NCBI RefSeq assembly: GCF_947494015.1
Contig: NZ_CANLTL010000014.1
Span: 1 to 64,000, forward strand
DNA from: an uncultured Cellulomonas sp.
GTDB taxonomy: Bacteria > Actinomycetota > Actinomycetes > Actinomycetales > Cellulomonadaceae
DNA length: 64,000 nucleotides
Direction of reading: 5' to 3'
Part shown: positions 46,020 through 54,359 of the stretch, piece after piece
Numbering within the stretch: position 1 is the stretch's first letter
Layout: each line of letters begins with the position of its first letter
Program-made: the position numbers and the translations under genes
The notes under the pieces: model-generated
The model's input: only the letters and a program-made list of their open reading frames with translations
What the model was told of the DNA's origin: nothing
Databases searched by the model: none

Positions 46020-46298
46020 TCACCGGCGGCGCAGCGACTCCATCTCGGCCTCGATCCGCGCCTCCGAGGGGCCGGGGGACAGCACGTCCCAGGCGTGGAA
46101 CACCAGGCCGATGCCCCAGCCGAGGATGGGGAACACCGGCCAGAAGAACCCGGCGCCGACCATCCACCAGATGACGACCAGGGTGACGTTGACCAGGACG
46201 TACGCCACGACGTGAGCGGCCAGGTCGCGTCGGGCCTGCAGGCGCCTGACCGCCCGGGCGCGCAGCTCGTCGGCGTCGGGCAGCATGGGGTGACTCAT
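46020..46298 (-). CDS. 2TM domain protein
   Basis: A 92-residue protein of the 2TM family: basic N-terminal helix (DELRARAVRRLQARRDLAAH), two hydrophobic helices (VAYVLVNVTLVVIWWMV, FFWPVFPILGWGIGLVFHAW) and a C-terminal charged helix. GGAG lies 6 bases before ATG. Similar domains are fused to histidine kinases and regulators; stand-alone forms have no known role. It has its own regulon box. Confidence 0.8.
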   Translation of the reverse strand: MSHPMLPDADELRARAVRRLQARRDLAAHVVAYVLVNVTLVVIWWMVGAGFFWPVFPILGWGIGLVFHAWDVLSPGPSEARIEAEMESLRRR

Positions 46299-46386
46299 CG
46301 AGGGCTCCTCTCTCCGCGGGCTCGCGTCCGGTGGGGCGCCGGACGCCCGCCGTCTCCACGGTCCGCCGAGCCCGTGCACCGGTCCA

Positions 46387-46400
46387 GGGACGTTCGGCCC
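46387..46400. promoter_or_regulatory. DosR/OsdR-like box upstream of the 2TM gene
   Basis: GGGACGTTCGGCCC, 89 bases before the start at 46298, with GACCGT (46363-46358, minus) exactly 23 bases downstream. Confidence 0.75.
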
Positions 46401-46438
46401 GTCCGCTCGCCCGGTCCTCGCGCCCGGCCGGCGACTCC

Positions 46439-47368
46439 TCAGATCCCGGGGCCCGGCCGCCGGACGACGTCGTCCTGCTCGCCCTGCCGGGCGGCGCGCG
46501 TGTGCACCACGAGCACGGTGCCGGTGGCGGACCGGACCACCTCGCTGCTCACCGAGCCCAGGAGCATCCCCCCGAACGCGCCGAGGCCGCGGGAGCCGAC
46601 CACCAGCAGCTGGCCGGACGCGCCCGCCCGGACCAGCACCCGTGGGGGATCGCCGTCGCACAGCTCCACGGCGACCTCCAGGCCCGGGTGCGCCTGGCGC
46701 AGCGCCTGCGCGACCTGCTGCGCGGACTCGTGGGTCGTGCCGGCGTCGTCCTCCGCACCCAGCAGCAGCGGCGGCGCCGCCCGCCCCGCCGCGTACGGGT
46801 CGCGCGGAACCGGGCGGGCGTGCACCACCACGAGCGGTACCTCGCGCAGCGCCGCCTCACGGGCAGCCACGCCGGCGGCTGCCAGCGAGCTCGCGGACCC
46901 GTCGACGCCCACGACCACCGGCGCCGGTGTCCCCGACCCGGCCGGCCGGCCGCGGACCACGGCCACCGGGCACCGGGCGTGCGCGGCCAGGTGCGCGGCG
47001 ACCGACCCGACCTGCCGGTGGCCGCCCGCACCGGCGCCCACCACGAGCAGCTGCGCGTCGGCTGACAGGTCGCGCAGCGAGGGCACCGCCGGGCCGCGCA
47101 GCAGCCGTGCCTCGACGCCCAGTGCCGGCGCCCGGCGGCGGGTGAGGCGCTGGACGTCGCGCAGGTAGGTCTGGGCTGCCACGTCGACGTCGACGTCGAG
47201 TGCGAGCGGGTACCAGCCGAGCGCCACCACGCCCGCCGGGTCGGGTGTCGCGTGTGCGAGCACGACGTCGGCACCACGCAGCAGGGCCTCGGTGACGCCC
47301 CACTGGAGGGTCGCGGTGCTGTGCTCCGAGCCGTCCAGCGCGATGACCACGGCGTCCGGGGTCGACAT
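46439..47368 (-). CDS. Tandem universal stress protein, third copy
   Basis: 309 residues, two UspA domains. Domain 1 (VVIALDGSEHS) has a weak nucleotide loop GAGAGGHRQVGS; domain 2 (VVVGVDGSASS) has GSRGLGAFGGMLLGS intact. A charged tail follows. GGGAGGG precedes ATG 47368. Single gene with its own box 75 bases upstream. Confidence 0.92.
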   Translation of the reverse strand: MSTPDAVVIALDGSEHSTATLQWGVTEALLRGADVVLAHATPDPAGVVALGWYPLALDVDVDVAAQTYLRDVQRLTRRRAPALGVEARLLRGPAVPSLRDLSADAQLLVVGAGAGGHRQVGSVAAHLAAHARCPVAVVRGRPAGSGTPAPVVVGVDGSASSLAAAGVAAREAALREVPLVVVHARPVPRDPYAAGRAAPPLLLGAEDDAGTTHESAQQVAQALRQAHPGLEVAVELCDGDPPRVLVRAGASGQLLVVGSRGLGAFGGMLLGSVSSEVVRSATGTVLVVHTRAARQGEQDDVVRRPGPGI

Positions 47369-47442
47369 GGTCCCTCCTCCCGCACACGGGCACCGCACGG
47401 TGCCGACGACCCCACCGTGGCCCGGCCCGGGCCGGCCGGTGC

Positions 47443-47456
47443 GGGTCGTACGTCCC
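47443..47456. promoter_or_regulatory. DosR/OsdR-like box upstream of the third Usp
   Basis: GGGTCGTACGTCCC, 75 bases before 47368, with CACGGT (47419-47414, minus) 23 bases downstream. Confidence 0.72.
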
Positions 47457-47478
47457 GCCCCGGTCCGGCCGGCGATCC

Positions 47479-48177
47479 CTACCTGCCGGCCGCCGTCCTG
47501 CGCGGCGGCATCCACCGGTCGGTCGTGCCGGTCGGCTCGTGCCACAGGGCTCGCATCAGGGCGATCTCCGCCCGCTGGCCGTCGCGGATCTGGTCGGCGA
47601 GGTCGGCCACCTCCTCGTGCTCAGCCAGGTGCCGCCGGAGCAGCCCCTGCGACATCATCACGGCCGCCATGTGGTGGGGGATCATGTCCCGCAGGAACGC
47701 CTGGTCGAGCTCGGCCCCTCCCAGCGCCCCGAGATCCCGCATCATCGGCGGGTCCTGCGCCGGTGCCGTGCCGGGGTACCACCGGCGCAGCCACGCGCGC
47801 ATCAGGACGAGCTGGTCCGTCTGGGTCGCCTCGATGGACTCGCCGAGCTCGCGCAGCTGCGGCCGCGCCGAGCGCTGCAGCTCGCGCGCTGCGGTGACGG
47901 CCTCCTCGTGGTGGGGGATCATCCGGGCGAGGTAGTCCGCCTCACCGGTCACCGTCACGGCACCGTGCCCGGGCATGGTCCCGGTGATCGGCATGATCGG
48001 GGCGCCGGGTGCCCGGGCCTCCCCCCACGTCCCGGCGACGACGCCCCGGTCATGCGGGCAGCCCGGTGTCGCCTCACCCGGCAGTCCCCCCGCCGGCGCG
48101 GCCCCGGCCCCGGCCAGAGCGAGGGGCAGGGCGAGTGCGCCGCCGATGGCGGCGCCGCGTGCTCGTCGCAGGTCCAT
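47479..48177 (-). CDS. DUF305 secreted protein
   Basis: A 232-residue protein with an N-terminal signal peptide or anchor (AIGGALALPLALAGAGAAPAG) and a DUF305 ferritin-like helical domain holding two MIPHH motifs (MIPHHEEAVTAA, MIPHHMAAVMM). DUF305 proteins occur near copper resistance and stress loci and probably bind metal through these histidines and methionines. GGAGG is 6 bases before ATG. Divergent from the alcohol dehydrogenase, sharing one box region. Confidence 0.87.
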   Translation of the reverse strand: MDLRRARGAAIGGALALPLALAGAGAAPAGGLPGEATPGCPHDRGVVAGTWGEARAPGAPIMPITGTMPGHGAVTVTGEADYLARMIPHHEEAVTAARELQRSARPQLRELGESIEATQTDQLVLMRAWLRRWYPGTAPAQDPPMMRDLGALGGAELDQAFLRDMIPHHMAAVMMSQGLLRRHLAEHEEVADLADQIRDGQRAEIALMRALWHEPTGTTDRWMPPRRTAAGR

Positions 48178-48229
48178 GACGTCCCTCCGTCCTCCTGCCC
48201 AGCGTCGCGCGCTCGCCCGCGCGGGGGGA

Positions 48230-48243
48230 GGGCCGTTCGTCCC
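48230..48243. promoter_or_regulatory. DosR/OsdR-like box between DUF305 and alcohol dehydrogenase genes
   Basis: GGGCCGTTCGTCCC, 53 bases before the DUF305 start, with GACGCT (48206-48201, minus) 23 bases downstream. It is 153 bases from the divergent dehydrogenase start, so control of that gene through this box is less sure. Confidence 0.72.
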
Positions 48244-48395
48244 GAGCCCGGCGCGCCGCGGCGACGCGGCGGGGCACCGGTGCCTTGGCGGGTCGTCGGG
48301 ACCTCCTGCTCTGGTCACCGGCCGCGGCCCCGGCGAACCGTGGAGGTCCGGGGCACGCCATCCGGGTGCTCCGCGCATCGAACCAGGAGGTTCCC

Positions 48396-49451
48396 ATGAA
48401 GGCGCTGGTGTACCACGGCCCCGGCCGGACGGGCTGGGAGGAGGTGCCGGACCCCGTCGTGGTCGACCCCACGGACGCGGTCGTGCGCATCGACACGACG
48501 ACGATCTGCGGCACCGACCTGCACATCCTCAAGGGGGACGTCCCCGCGGTGACCGACGGGCGCATCCTCGGCCACGAGGGGGTCGGCACGGTGCTCGAGG
48601 TGGGCGACTCGGTGCGCACCGTGTCACCCGGTGACCGCGTGATCATCTCCTGCATCAGCGCGTGCGGCCGATGCACCTTCTGCCGTGAGGGCAACCCGTC
48701 GCACTGCCTGGCGGCCGAGGGGGCGGCCGGGATCGGGTGGGTGCTGGGGCACCTCATCGACGGCACGCAGGCGGAGATGGTGCGGGTGCCGTTCGCGGAC
48801 ACGTCGCTGTACTCCCTGCCCGACGGCGTCCCCGACGCGTCCGCCGTGCTGCTGTCCGACATCTTCCCGACCGGGTTCGAGATCGGTGTCCAGTACGGCC
48901 GCGTGCAGCCGGGCGACACGGTCGCGGTCGTCGGAGCCGGCCCGGTCGGCCTGGCCGCCATCGCGACCGCCGGCCTGCAGGGCGCGGCCCAGGTCGTCGC
49001 GATCGACCTGGACGACAACCGGCTCCAGCTCGCCCGCACCGTCGGGGCCACGGCCGCCGTCAGCTCCGCCGACGACGGATGGGCCGACCGGGTCCGCGCC
49101 CTCACCGACGGCCAGGGGGTCGACGTCGCGGTCGAGGCGGTCGGCATCCCGGCGACCTTCGCGATGTGCACCCGCATGGTGCGGCCGGGCGGCTCGGTGG
49201 CGAACATCGGGGTGCACGGCGCGCCCGTCCAGCTGGACCTGCAGGACCTGTGGATCCAGAACATCACGATCACGATGGGCCTGGTGAACACCACGTCGCT
49301 GCCGATGCTGCTCAAGCTCGTCGCGCAGGGCCGGCTGCCGGCCGAGGCGTTCGTGACGCACCGCTTCTCGTTGGACGACATCGGGTCGGCGTACGAGACG
49401 TTCGGCGACGCCGCCCGGACGCACGCGGTCAAGGTGCTCATCAGCCGGTGA
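48396..49451 (+). CDS. Zinc-dependent alcohol dehydrogenase
   Basis: A 351-residue MDR alcohol dehydrogenase. TTICGTDLHIL and GHEGVG give catalytic-zinc ligands, ISACGRCTFCREGNPSHC the structural-zinc cysteines, GAGPVGLAAI the NAD motif. AGGAGG is 5 bases before ATG 48396. Zinc alcohol dehydrogenases are part of the OsdR cluster of Streptomyces; here it could regenerate NAD by fermentation when oxygen is absent. Confidence 0.9.
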   Translation: MKALVYHGPGRTGWEEVPDPVVVDPTDAVVRIDTTTICGTDLHILKGDVPAVTDGRILGHEGVGTVLEVGDSVRTVSPGDRVIISCISACGRCTFCREGNPSHCLAAEGAAGIGWVLGHLIDGTQAEMVRVPFADTSLYSLPDGVPDASAVLLSDIFPTGFEIGVQYGRVQPGDTVAVVGAGPVGLAAIATAGLQGAAQVVAIDLDDNRLQLARTVGATAAVSSADDGWADRVRALTDGQGVDVAVEAVGIPATFAMCTRMVRPGGSVANIGVHGAPVQLDLQDLWIQNITITMGLVNTTSLPMLLKLVAQGRLPAEAFVTHRFSLDDIGSAYETFGDAARTHAVKVLISR

Positions 49452-49474
49452 TGCCGGCAGACGCAGCGCCGGGG

Positions 49475-49514
49475 GTCCCGCGGTCCGCGTCCGCACGGAC
49501 ACGGACCGCGGGAC
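49475..49514. terminator. Bidirectional hairpin terminator
   Basis: A 19-bp stem with one mismatch and a 2-base loop, between the convergent alcohol dehydrogenase and DsrE genes. No T-run, as is common in actinobacteria. Confidence 0.75.
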
Positions 49515-49565
49515 CTGCGCCGCGTGGGGGAGCCGAGTGGGGGACCGACGCGCGCCGGACGCCGG

Positions 49566-49598
49566 CCGGCCCCGGACCGGCCCCGGACCGGCCCCGGG
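49566..49598. repeat. Three 11-base tandem repeats (CCGGCCCCGGA)
   Basis: Units at 49566-49576, 49577-49587 and 49588-49598 (last base changed), just after the DsrE stop. Low-complexity; can pair with itself and may help end transcription. Confidence 0.8.
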
Positions 49599-49607
49599 CG
49601 CCCGGCG

Positions 49608-50123
49608 TCAGATGAACAGCAGCTGCGCGCCGTCGGTCTTCTCGATGAAGTCGGACGCGCTGATGATGGCCTCGACCCCGTCGTAGAGGTCGGCCTCGCT
49701 CAGGCCGTTCATGTCGGCCGACATCCGGCACGCCCACAGGTGGCCGCCGGACGCGACGATCTGGTCGAGGAACTCCGGCACGTCCGGGATGTCGAGAGCC
49801 GCGATCGACCGGCGCAGGCGGGATGTCGCCAGTGCGGTCATGCCGGGCAGCCCACCGAGCCCTTGCGGCAGGTGCGTGGCCGGGTTGCCGAGCATCGTGA
49901 ACTTGAGGTCGCCCATGGTCCGCGTGGTGATCATGTCGAAGCCCCAGAAGGTGAAGAACAGGTGCGTCTCGACGCCCTCGCCGAGCGCGGCGTTGGCCAG
50001 GACGAGGGCCGGGTAGGCCATGTCCAGGCTGCCCTTGGAGCAGATGATCGCGAGCGTCCGTCCGGTGCTCGCGTCGTCGTCGAACCGCGGGACGATCTGG
50101 GCAGCGACGTCGGTGGTGTTCAT
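49608..50123 (-). CDS. DsrE/DsrF-like (DsrE2, COG2210) sulfur-carrier family protein
   Basis: A 171-residue protein (LAIICSKGSLDMAYPALVLA, THLFFTFWGFDMIT, HLWACRMSADMNGL). Cysteines at about positions 29 and 136 match those used for persulfide carriage in DsrE2-like proteins. Last gene of the operon with TusE and the SQR-like flavoprotein. Probably hands sulfane sulfur between carriers in the cytoplasm. Confidence 0.82.
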   Translation of the reverse strand: MNTTDVAAQIVPRFDDDASTGRTLAIICSKGSLDMAYPALVLANAALGEGVETHLFFTFWGFDMITTRTMGDLKFTMLGNPATHLPQGLGGLPGMTALATSRLRRSIAALDIPDVPEFLDQIVASGGHLWACRMSADMNGLSEADLYDGVEAIISASDFIEKTDGAQLLFI

Positions 50124-50149
50124 GGCGGGCTCACCTCTCTCGGGTCGGG

Positions 50150-50464
50150 TCACACGCAGCCGTGGGGCTTGGGCAGGCCCGCCACGTAGGCCATCTTCTT
50201 GGCGGGCTTCTGCGGGAAGAGCCCGAACAACGCCTTGACCGGGATGCCGGTGCCGAGCGAGGCGCGGCGCAGGGTGGGTGTCTCGCCGCGCGCGGTGAAG
50301 TCCGCGCGCAGGAACCGCAGCACCGCGCGGTGCTCGTCGGTGAGCGTCAGCCCGATGCGCTCGGCGAGGACGTCCGCCAGGGACTCGTCCCACTCGGCCG
50401 GATCGGTGAGGAAGCCTTCGGCGTCGACGTGGACGGCGTGGCCGTCCAGGGTGGTGACAGGCAT
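50150..50464 (-). CDS. TusE/DsrC-family sulfur carrier
   Basis: 104 residues with the DsrC fold and the C-terminal hallmark GLPKPHGCV, whose penultimate cysteine carries sulfur. The second cysteine of dissimilatory DsrC, about ten residues earlier, is absent (KKMAYVAG), so it is TusE-like. AGGAG precedes ATG 50464. 10 bases after the SQR-like gene. Confidence 0.9.
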   Translation of the reverse strand: MPVTTLDGHAVHVDAEGFLTDPAEWDESLADVLAERIGLTLTDEHRAVLRFLRADFTARGETPTLRRASLGTGIPVKALFGLFPQKPAKKMAYVAGLPKPHGCV

Positions 50465-50474
50465 GGCGGTGCTC

Positions 50475-51734
50475 CTAGCGGGTGGCGGCGGTGGCGGGGG
50501 TGGCCGGGACGGACTTGCCGACCATCGACATGTGGGACGGCAGCGGCATCGGGCGGCCGGGGAGCAGGACGTTCCAGTACAGCCAGCGGAACGCGAGCTT
50601 GCCGAGGTGGTTCGCCCGGGTCTCCTTGAGCAGGCTGAGCGGTCCGACGGGCAGCGGGTACCGGCCGGGCAGGGGCTCGGTGTCGTAGTTGAAGTCGATC
50701 AGCAGGCCGCGGCCCGCGCCGGACTCGACGAAGCAGTTGGCGTGGCCGTCGAACGCGCGCGTCATGGGGCGTCCGGCGACGTGCTCCAGGAAGTTGTCGA
50801 CGAAGACGTCGACCGAGAAGTGCGCCACCGACCCGGCCTTGGACGCCGGGATGTCGGACGCGTCCCCGAGCGCGAACACGTCCCGGTGCGCCGTCGACAG
50901 CTGCGTGTGCCGGTCCACCGGGACGAAGTTCAGCTCGTCGCCCAGCCCGGAGCGCCCGACGTAGTCGGCGCCCATGTGCAGCGGCACCGTCACCAGCAGG
51001 TCGAACGGCACCTCTCGCTCGTCGTACGACACCAGGGTCCGCGCGTCGGCGTCGACGCGCTCGACCAGGAAGTCGGTCTCGACGGTCACCGACCGCTCGG
51101 CCAGCATCGAGCCGAGGCGGTCCGAGGCGATCGGCTGGGTGAAGGCGCCCGAGAGCGGCGTCACGTAGACCAGCTCGGTCCGCTCCCGCAGCCCCCGCCG
51201 CCGCAGCCAGTCGTCGACGAGGAAGGTGAACTCCAGCGGCGCCACCGGGCACTTGATCGGCGTCTCGACGATGTGCACCACGAGCCGGCCGCCCGGGAAG
51301 GCGACCAGCGCGTCGGCCAGCGCCTGCGCCCCGTCCAGGGTGTAGAAGTCGAAGATCGAGCGGCGCCACTGCGGGCCCAGCATCCCCGGGGTCTGGTCGG
51401 GGCGTGGTGACGCCCCGGTCGCGATGACGAGGTAGTCGTACCCCAGACGCCGGCCGTCGGTGAGCGTCACGGTGCGCCCGTCCGGGTCGACCCGGTCCAC
51501 CTCGCCCAGGACCAGCTCGACGCCGTCGGTGACGAACGCGTGGCGGGACCGCACCAGGTCGCGCGCGCGGAGCCGGCCGAACGGCAGGAACAGGAACCCG
51601 GGCTGGTAGGGGTGGGCGTCGTCCCGGTCGACCACCGTGATGTCCCACTCGAGCGGGTCCAGGCGCCGCCGCAGGCGGTTGACCACCATGGTCCCGGCGG
51701 TCCCGGCCCCCAGAACCACCAGGCGGTGGGTCAT
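50475..51734 (-). CDS. Sulfide:quinone reductase-like FAD oxidoreductase
   Basis: A 419-residue flavoprotein of the SQR/type II NADH dehydrogenase superfamily. VVLGAGTAGTMVVNRL binds FAD; VIATGASPRPDQTPG, a conserved cysteine in PIKCPVAPLEF and VFALGDASDIPASKAGSVAH follow; the C-terminal amphipathic segment (LAFRWLYWNVLLPGRP) suits membrane attachment. AAGGAG precedes ATG. With TusE and DsrE downstream, sulfide or persulfide oxidation feeding the quinone pool is likely. Confidence 0.85.
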   Translation of the reverse strand: MTHRLVVLGAGTAGTMVVNRLRRRLDPLEWDITVVDRDDAHPYQPGFLFLPFGRLRARDLVRSRHAFVTDGVELVLGEVDRVDPDGRTVTLTDGRRLGYDYLVIATGASPRPDQTPGMLGPQWRRSIFDFYTLDGAQALADALVAFPGGRLVVHIVETPIKCPVAPLEFTFLVDDWLRRRGLRERTELVYVTPLSGAFTQPIASDRLGSMLAERSVTVETDFLVERVDADARTLVSYDEREVPFDLLVTVPLHMGADYVGRSGLGDELNFVPVDRHTQLSTAHRDVFALGDASDIPASKAGSVAHFSVDVFVDNFLEHVAGRPMTRAFDGHANCFVESGAGRGLLIDFNYDTEPLPGRYPLPVGPLSLLKETRANHLGKLAFRWLYWNVLLPGRPMPLPSHMSMVGKSVPATPATAATR

Positions 51735-51763
51735 CGCGCACGCTCCTTCGTCACCGGGCCACG

Positions 51764-52252
51764 TCACGTCACCGCGCGCGGCCTCGTCGCCATGGGCGTC
51801 GTCGCCCTGCTGGCCACGCTAGGGACGCCGGCCGCGCGACGGTCAGAGCCGAAGGTCCCGTGGCGCGGGGCCGGCCGAGGCGATCGGCCACCGGCGGGTC
51901 CGCGTCGGTGACGCGGCGGCGGAGCGCCGGTGAGCCGCAGGGTGACGACGACGCTGGACCCCGCCCGGCGCATCGACAGGGCGTCCACCTCTCGGCCGAC
52001 CAGGTCGCGCAGGCACTCGAGGATCACGCCGCACGCCGGGGTGGACGCGTCCAGCACGGTGTCGACGCACCGCACGTCGTGCGCCGCCGCCCCGAGGACC
52101 GCGTCTCGCGCGAGGTGACCGCCGAGCCGTGCGCCGGCGGCCCCTGGCTCGGCGTGCACCGTCATCCGGGCGTGGCCGACGTCGTCGTGGCACAGCACCA
52201 CGCGTGCCCCCGCCACCTGGAGCACCGTGTCGTCGGGCGTCGTCGTGGTCAT
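51764..52252 (-). CDS. Hypothetical protein heading the sulfur operon
   Basis: A 162-residue frame starting at ATG 52252, with AGGAGG 9 bases upstream. The first 108 residues read as protein (VLQVAGARVVLCHDDVGHAR, RCVDTVLDASTPACGVILEC, SSVVVTLRLTG); the rest is low-complexity Arg/Pro/Ala, so the true functional part may be short. No family recognised; two cysteines (ACGVILEC) are six residues apart, which could suit redox or sulfur work. First gene after the box at 52311. Confidence 0.6.
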   Translation of the reverse strand: MTTTTPDDTVLQVAGARVVLCHDDVGHARMTVHAEPGAAGARLGGHLARDAVLGAAAHDVRCVDTVLDASTPACGVILECLRDLVGREVDALSMRRAGSSVVVTLRLTGAPPPRHRRGPAGGRSPRPAPRHGTFGSDRRAAGVPSVASRATTPMATRPRAVT

Positions 52253-52310
52253 GGCCGCAGGCCTCCTCGCCGGAGGTGTCCACCCCATCAGCGCGGGCCG
52301 GCGCCGCCCA

Positions 52311-52324
52311 GGGGCGAAGGTCCC
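52311..52324. promoter_or_regulatory. DosR/OsdR-like box upstream of the sulfur operon
   Basis: GGGGCGAAGGTCCC, 59 bases before the start at 52252. The -10 region at the usual distance (TGGGGT) is poorer than in the other members. Confidence 0.62.
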
Positions 52325-52676
52325 CGGCGCTGCGACGACGAGCCGGTCGCGCCGCCGGGTGGCGTGTGCCCGCCCGCGCGACCGGGCGGGCACACGCCGG
52401 GACGCCGGGACCGGTCCTCCGGTCCGCCTGGGACCGGACCGGGTTCGGCGGTCGGGCGCCCGCGCGCATCCCTGCGCGCGCCCCACGCGGCTGTCCGCCG
52501 TCGTCGCCGCTCGGAGTCGTCGCCGCCGGCCGGGGGCCGCGTGCTCACCCTGCCTCTGCGCGACCGGCCGCACCTGGGTCCTTGGTCCACACCTCGCTCG
52601 GCCCTGCCCGCCCGCCCCCACATGCAGGGCGGCGCACGGGCCGTGAGGCGGCGCGCCCGGGCCCGCTCGCACGCGA

Positions 52677-52690
52677 GGACCTTCGGCCCA
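52677..52690. promoter_or_regulatory. DosR/OsdR-like box upstream of doxX-like gene
   Basis: GGACCTTCGGCCCA, 105 bases before the start at 52795, with GACGCT (52714-52719, plus) 23 bases downstream. Confidence 0.72.
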
Positions 52691-52794
52691 TGTCCGCGCC
52701 GGGGCACCCCGAGGACGCTGGGGGCAGGAGTCCGGTGGTCGGGCTCGGCGGGACGCGGATGCGACGTCCCGGTACACCCTGGGAGGTACGTGTC

Positions 52795-53349
52795 ATGTCC
52801 AGCACCACGAAGTCCGTCGCCCCCACCGCGGGTACGGGCGCCGTCCGCTATCAGGAGCAGATCGTCACCAGTGCCGCGGCGCGCAAGGTGCTCGCCGTGT
52901 CGCGCATCGTCATCGGGTTCACGTTCCTGTGGGCCTTCGTCGACAAGACCTTCGGGCTCGGGTTCGCCACGCCGGCCGAGCGCGCCTGGATCAACGGCGG
53001 CACTCCGGCGCAGGGGTTCATCACCAACATCGAGGGTCCGTTCGCCGACTTCTTCCAGGTGTTCGCCAACCCGTTCGGCGACGTGCTGTTCATGGTCGGC
53101 CTGCTCGGGATCGGCGTCGCGCTCGTGGCCGGCGCGGGGTTGAGGATCGCCGCGGTCACCGGCACGCTGCTCCTGGCGTTCATGTACCTGGCCGAGCTGC
53201 CGGCGGCGCTCGGTGGCAACAACCCGGTCGTCGACTCGCACTGGCACGAGGCGCTGCTGCTCATCATCGCCGCGGTCACGCTCTCCGGTGACACCTGGGG
53301 CGTGGGCAAGATCTGGGCGCGCATCGTCGGCAACAGCTGGCTGCGCTGA
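52795..53349 (+). CDS. DoxX/DoxD-family membrane protein
   Basis: A 184-residue protein with four helices (VSRIVIGFTFLWAFVDKTFG, VLFMVGLLGIGVALVAG, VTGTLLLAFMYLAELP, ALLLIIAAVTL) in the DoxX pattern, with the WINGGTPAQGF and SHWHEALLL segments typical of actinobacterial DoxX. The family includes the quinone-linked thiosulfate oxidase subunit of Acidianus. Next to a sulfur operon, a quinone-linked redox role is plausible. GGAGG precedes ATG 52795. Confidence 0.85.
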   Translation: MSSTTKSVAPTAGTGAVRYQEQIVTSAAARKVLAVSRIVIGFTFLWAFVDKTFGLGFATPAERAWINGGTPAQGFITNIEGPFADFFQVFANPFGDVLFMVGLLGIGVALVAGAGLRIAAVTGTLLLAFMYLAELPAALGGNNPVVDSHWHEALLLIIAAVTLSGDTWGVGKIWARIVGNSWLR

Positions 53350-53367
53350 GCCTCGAACCGCCGCACA

Positions 53368-53402
53368 CCCAGGGCGGGTCCCCACGGGGGACCCGCCCTG
53401 GG
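53368..53402. terminator. Strong hairpin terminator between DoxX and fourth Usp
   Basis: Perfect 16-bp stem (starting CCCAGGGCGGGTCCCC) with a 3-base loop, between two convergent genes. No T-run. Confidence 0.85.
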
Positions 53403-53448
53403 TCACGCGTCACGGGCCGACGTCTGTCACGCGTCACGGGCCGACGTC
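53403..53448. repeat. 22-base direct repeat overlapping the end of the fourth Usp gene
   Basis: Identical 22-mers at 53403-53424 and 53427-53448 (2-base spacer). The second copy codes the last residues of the Usp, so the repeat arose by tandem duplication of the gene end. Confidence 0.85.
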
Positions 53449-54359
53449 ACGGGACCCGACCGCGGGCCCCGGTGCCGTCCGGGGGGGCGGCTGGACGGCG
53501 CGAGCAGGATCGTCCCCGCGCCCCGGCGGACCACCTCGGCGCTGACCGACCCGAGCAGCGTTCCCCGGACTGCGCCGCGTCCGCGCGGCCCCAGGACGAG
53601 CAACGCCGCGGTGCGCGACCGGTCCACCAGGACGTCGGCCGGACCACCGAGGACCAGCTCGACCGTGACGTCCAGGCCGGGGTGACGTGCCCGCAGTGCG
53701 GCGACGACCTCGTCCACCCCGGTGACCGGACGAGCGGGGCCCGCGGACGCCGAGGCGCGCACCAGCACCAGACCCGTTCCGAGCAGGGCCGCCTCCGCGG
53801 CCGCCAGGTCCGCGCTCACCGCCGACCGTGACGACCCGTCCACACCCGCGACGACCGGGGCGCCACGCCGCCCGCCCCGCCGCCCGGTGACCACGGCGAC
53901 GGGACAGCGTGCGTGCGCGACGACGTGGCCGGCACCCGGCCCCGCCGGGCCACCGACCGATCCGCCCACGTGCGGTCCGACGACGAGCAGCTGACTGCGG
54001 CAGCTCAGGTCGCGCACCGCCCGGGACTGCGGCTCGGGCACCAGACGGGTGGACAGCCGCAGGCCAGGTCGCCGGGCGCCCTCACGCTCGGCGAGCTCCC
54101 GCAGCGCGAACGCGGCCTCGGCGTGGACCGGGTGGTGCGGCGACGGGTACCACTCGCCCTGCACGGGGTCCGGGTCGTCCGGCACCGCGCGGGCGAGCAG
54201 GACGGGGGCACCGCGCAGCGCCGCCTCGGCCAGCCCCCACTCGAGGGTGGTGCCGTCGTGCACGGAGCCGTCCAGCTCGATGGTGACGCACGCGGTGGCC
54301 CCGGACCCGTCGGTCCGGGGCCACGGGGCACTGGCCACGTCGGGGCGCCGACCGGTCAC
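53427..54359 (-). CDS. Tandem universal stress protein, fourth copy (diverged)
   Basis: 310 residues. Domain 1 starts CVTIELDGSVHDGTT; domain 2 VVAGVDGSSRS with the loop GPRGRGAVRGTLLGS, where the usual GSRG is GPRG. GTG 54359 overlaps the flavodoxin stop by 4 bases; later in-frame GTGs are possible. In the first domain the standard nucleotide loop is replaced by GPHVGGSVGGPAGPG, so ATP binding there is doubtful. Confidence 0.85.
   Translation of the reverse strand: MTGRRPDVASAPWPRTDGSGATACVTIELDGSVHDGTTLEWGLAEAALRGAPVLLARAVPDDPDPVQGEWYPSPHHPVHAEAAFALRELAEREGARRPGLRLSTRLVPEPQSRAVRDLSCRSQLLVVGPHVGGSVGGPAGPGAGHVVAHARCPVAVVTGRRGGRRGAPVVAGVDGSSRSAVSADLAAAEAALLGTGLVLVRASASAGPARPVTGVDEVVAALRARHPGLDVTVELVLGGPADVLVDRSRTAALLVLGPRGRGAVRGTLLGSVSAEVVRRGAGTILLAPSSRPPGRHRGPRSGPVTSARDA

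Larger units (their letters stand above)
52253..52794. other. Divergent intergenic region with two regulon boxes
   Basis: About 540 bases between the sulfur operon and DoxX. It holds the two boxes listed separately, one per side. The frames open through 52330-52670 have the repetitive Arg/Pro/Ala composition of shadows; no gene seen. Confidence 0.6.

Noticed and set aside
43116-47168. A 1350-codon open frame on the plus strand
   Set aside because: It lies opposite five convincing genes (ABC exporter, Usp and others) and its translation is Arg/Gly/Pro/His-rich without domains. Long antisense frames are normal at this GC content. The same applies to the minus frame 55136-58861 opposite PPDK and the plus frame 36460-39351 opposite DUF4389 and Usps.
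48230-48396. Assigning the 48230 box to the alcohol dehydrogenase
   Set aside because: No NANNNT is found at 22-24 bases on the plus side and the distance is large; the box fits the DUF305 gene. Left as possible only.
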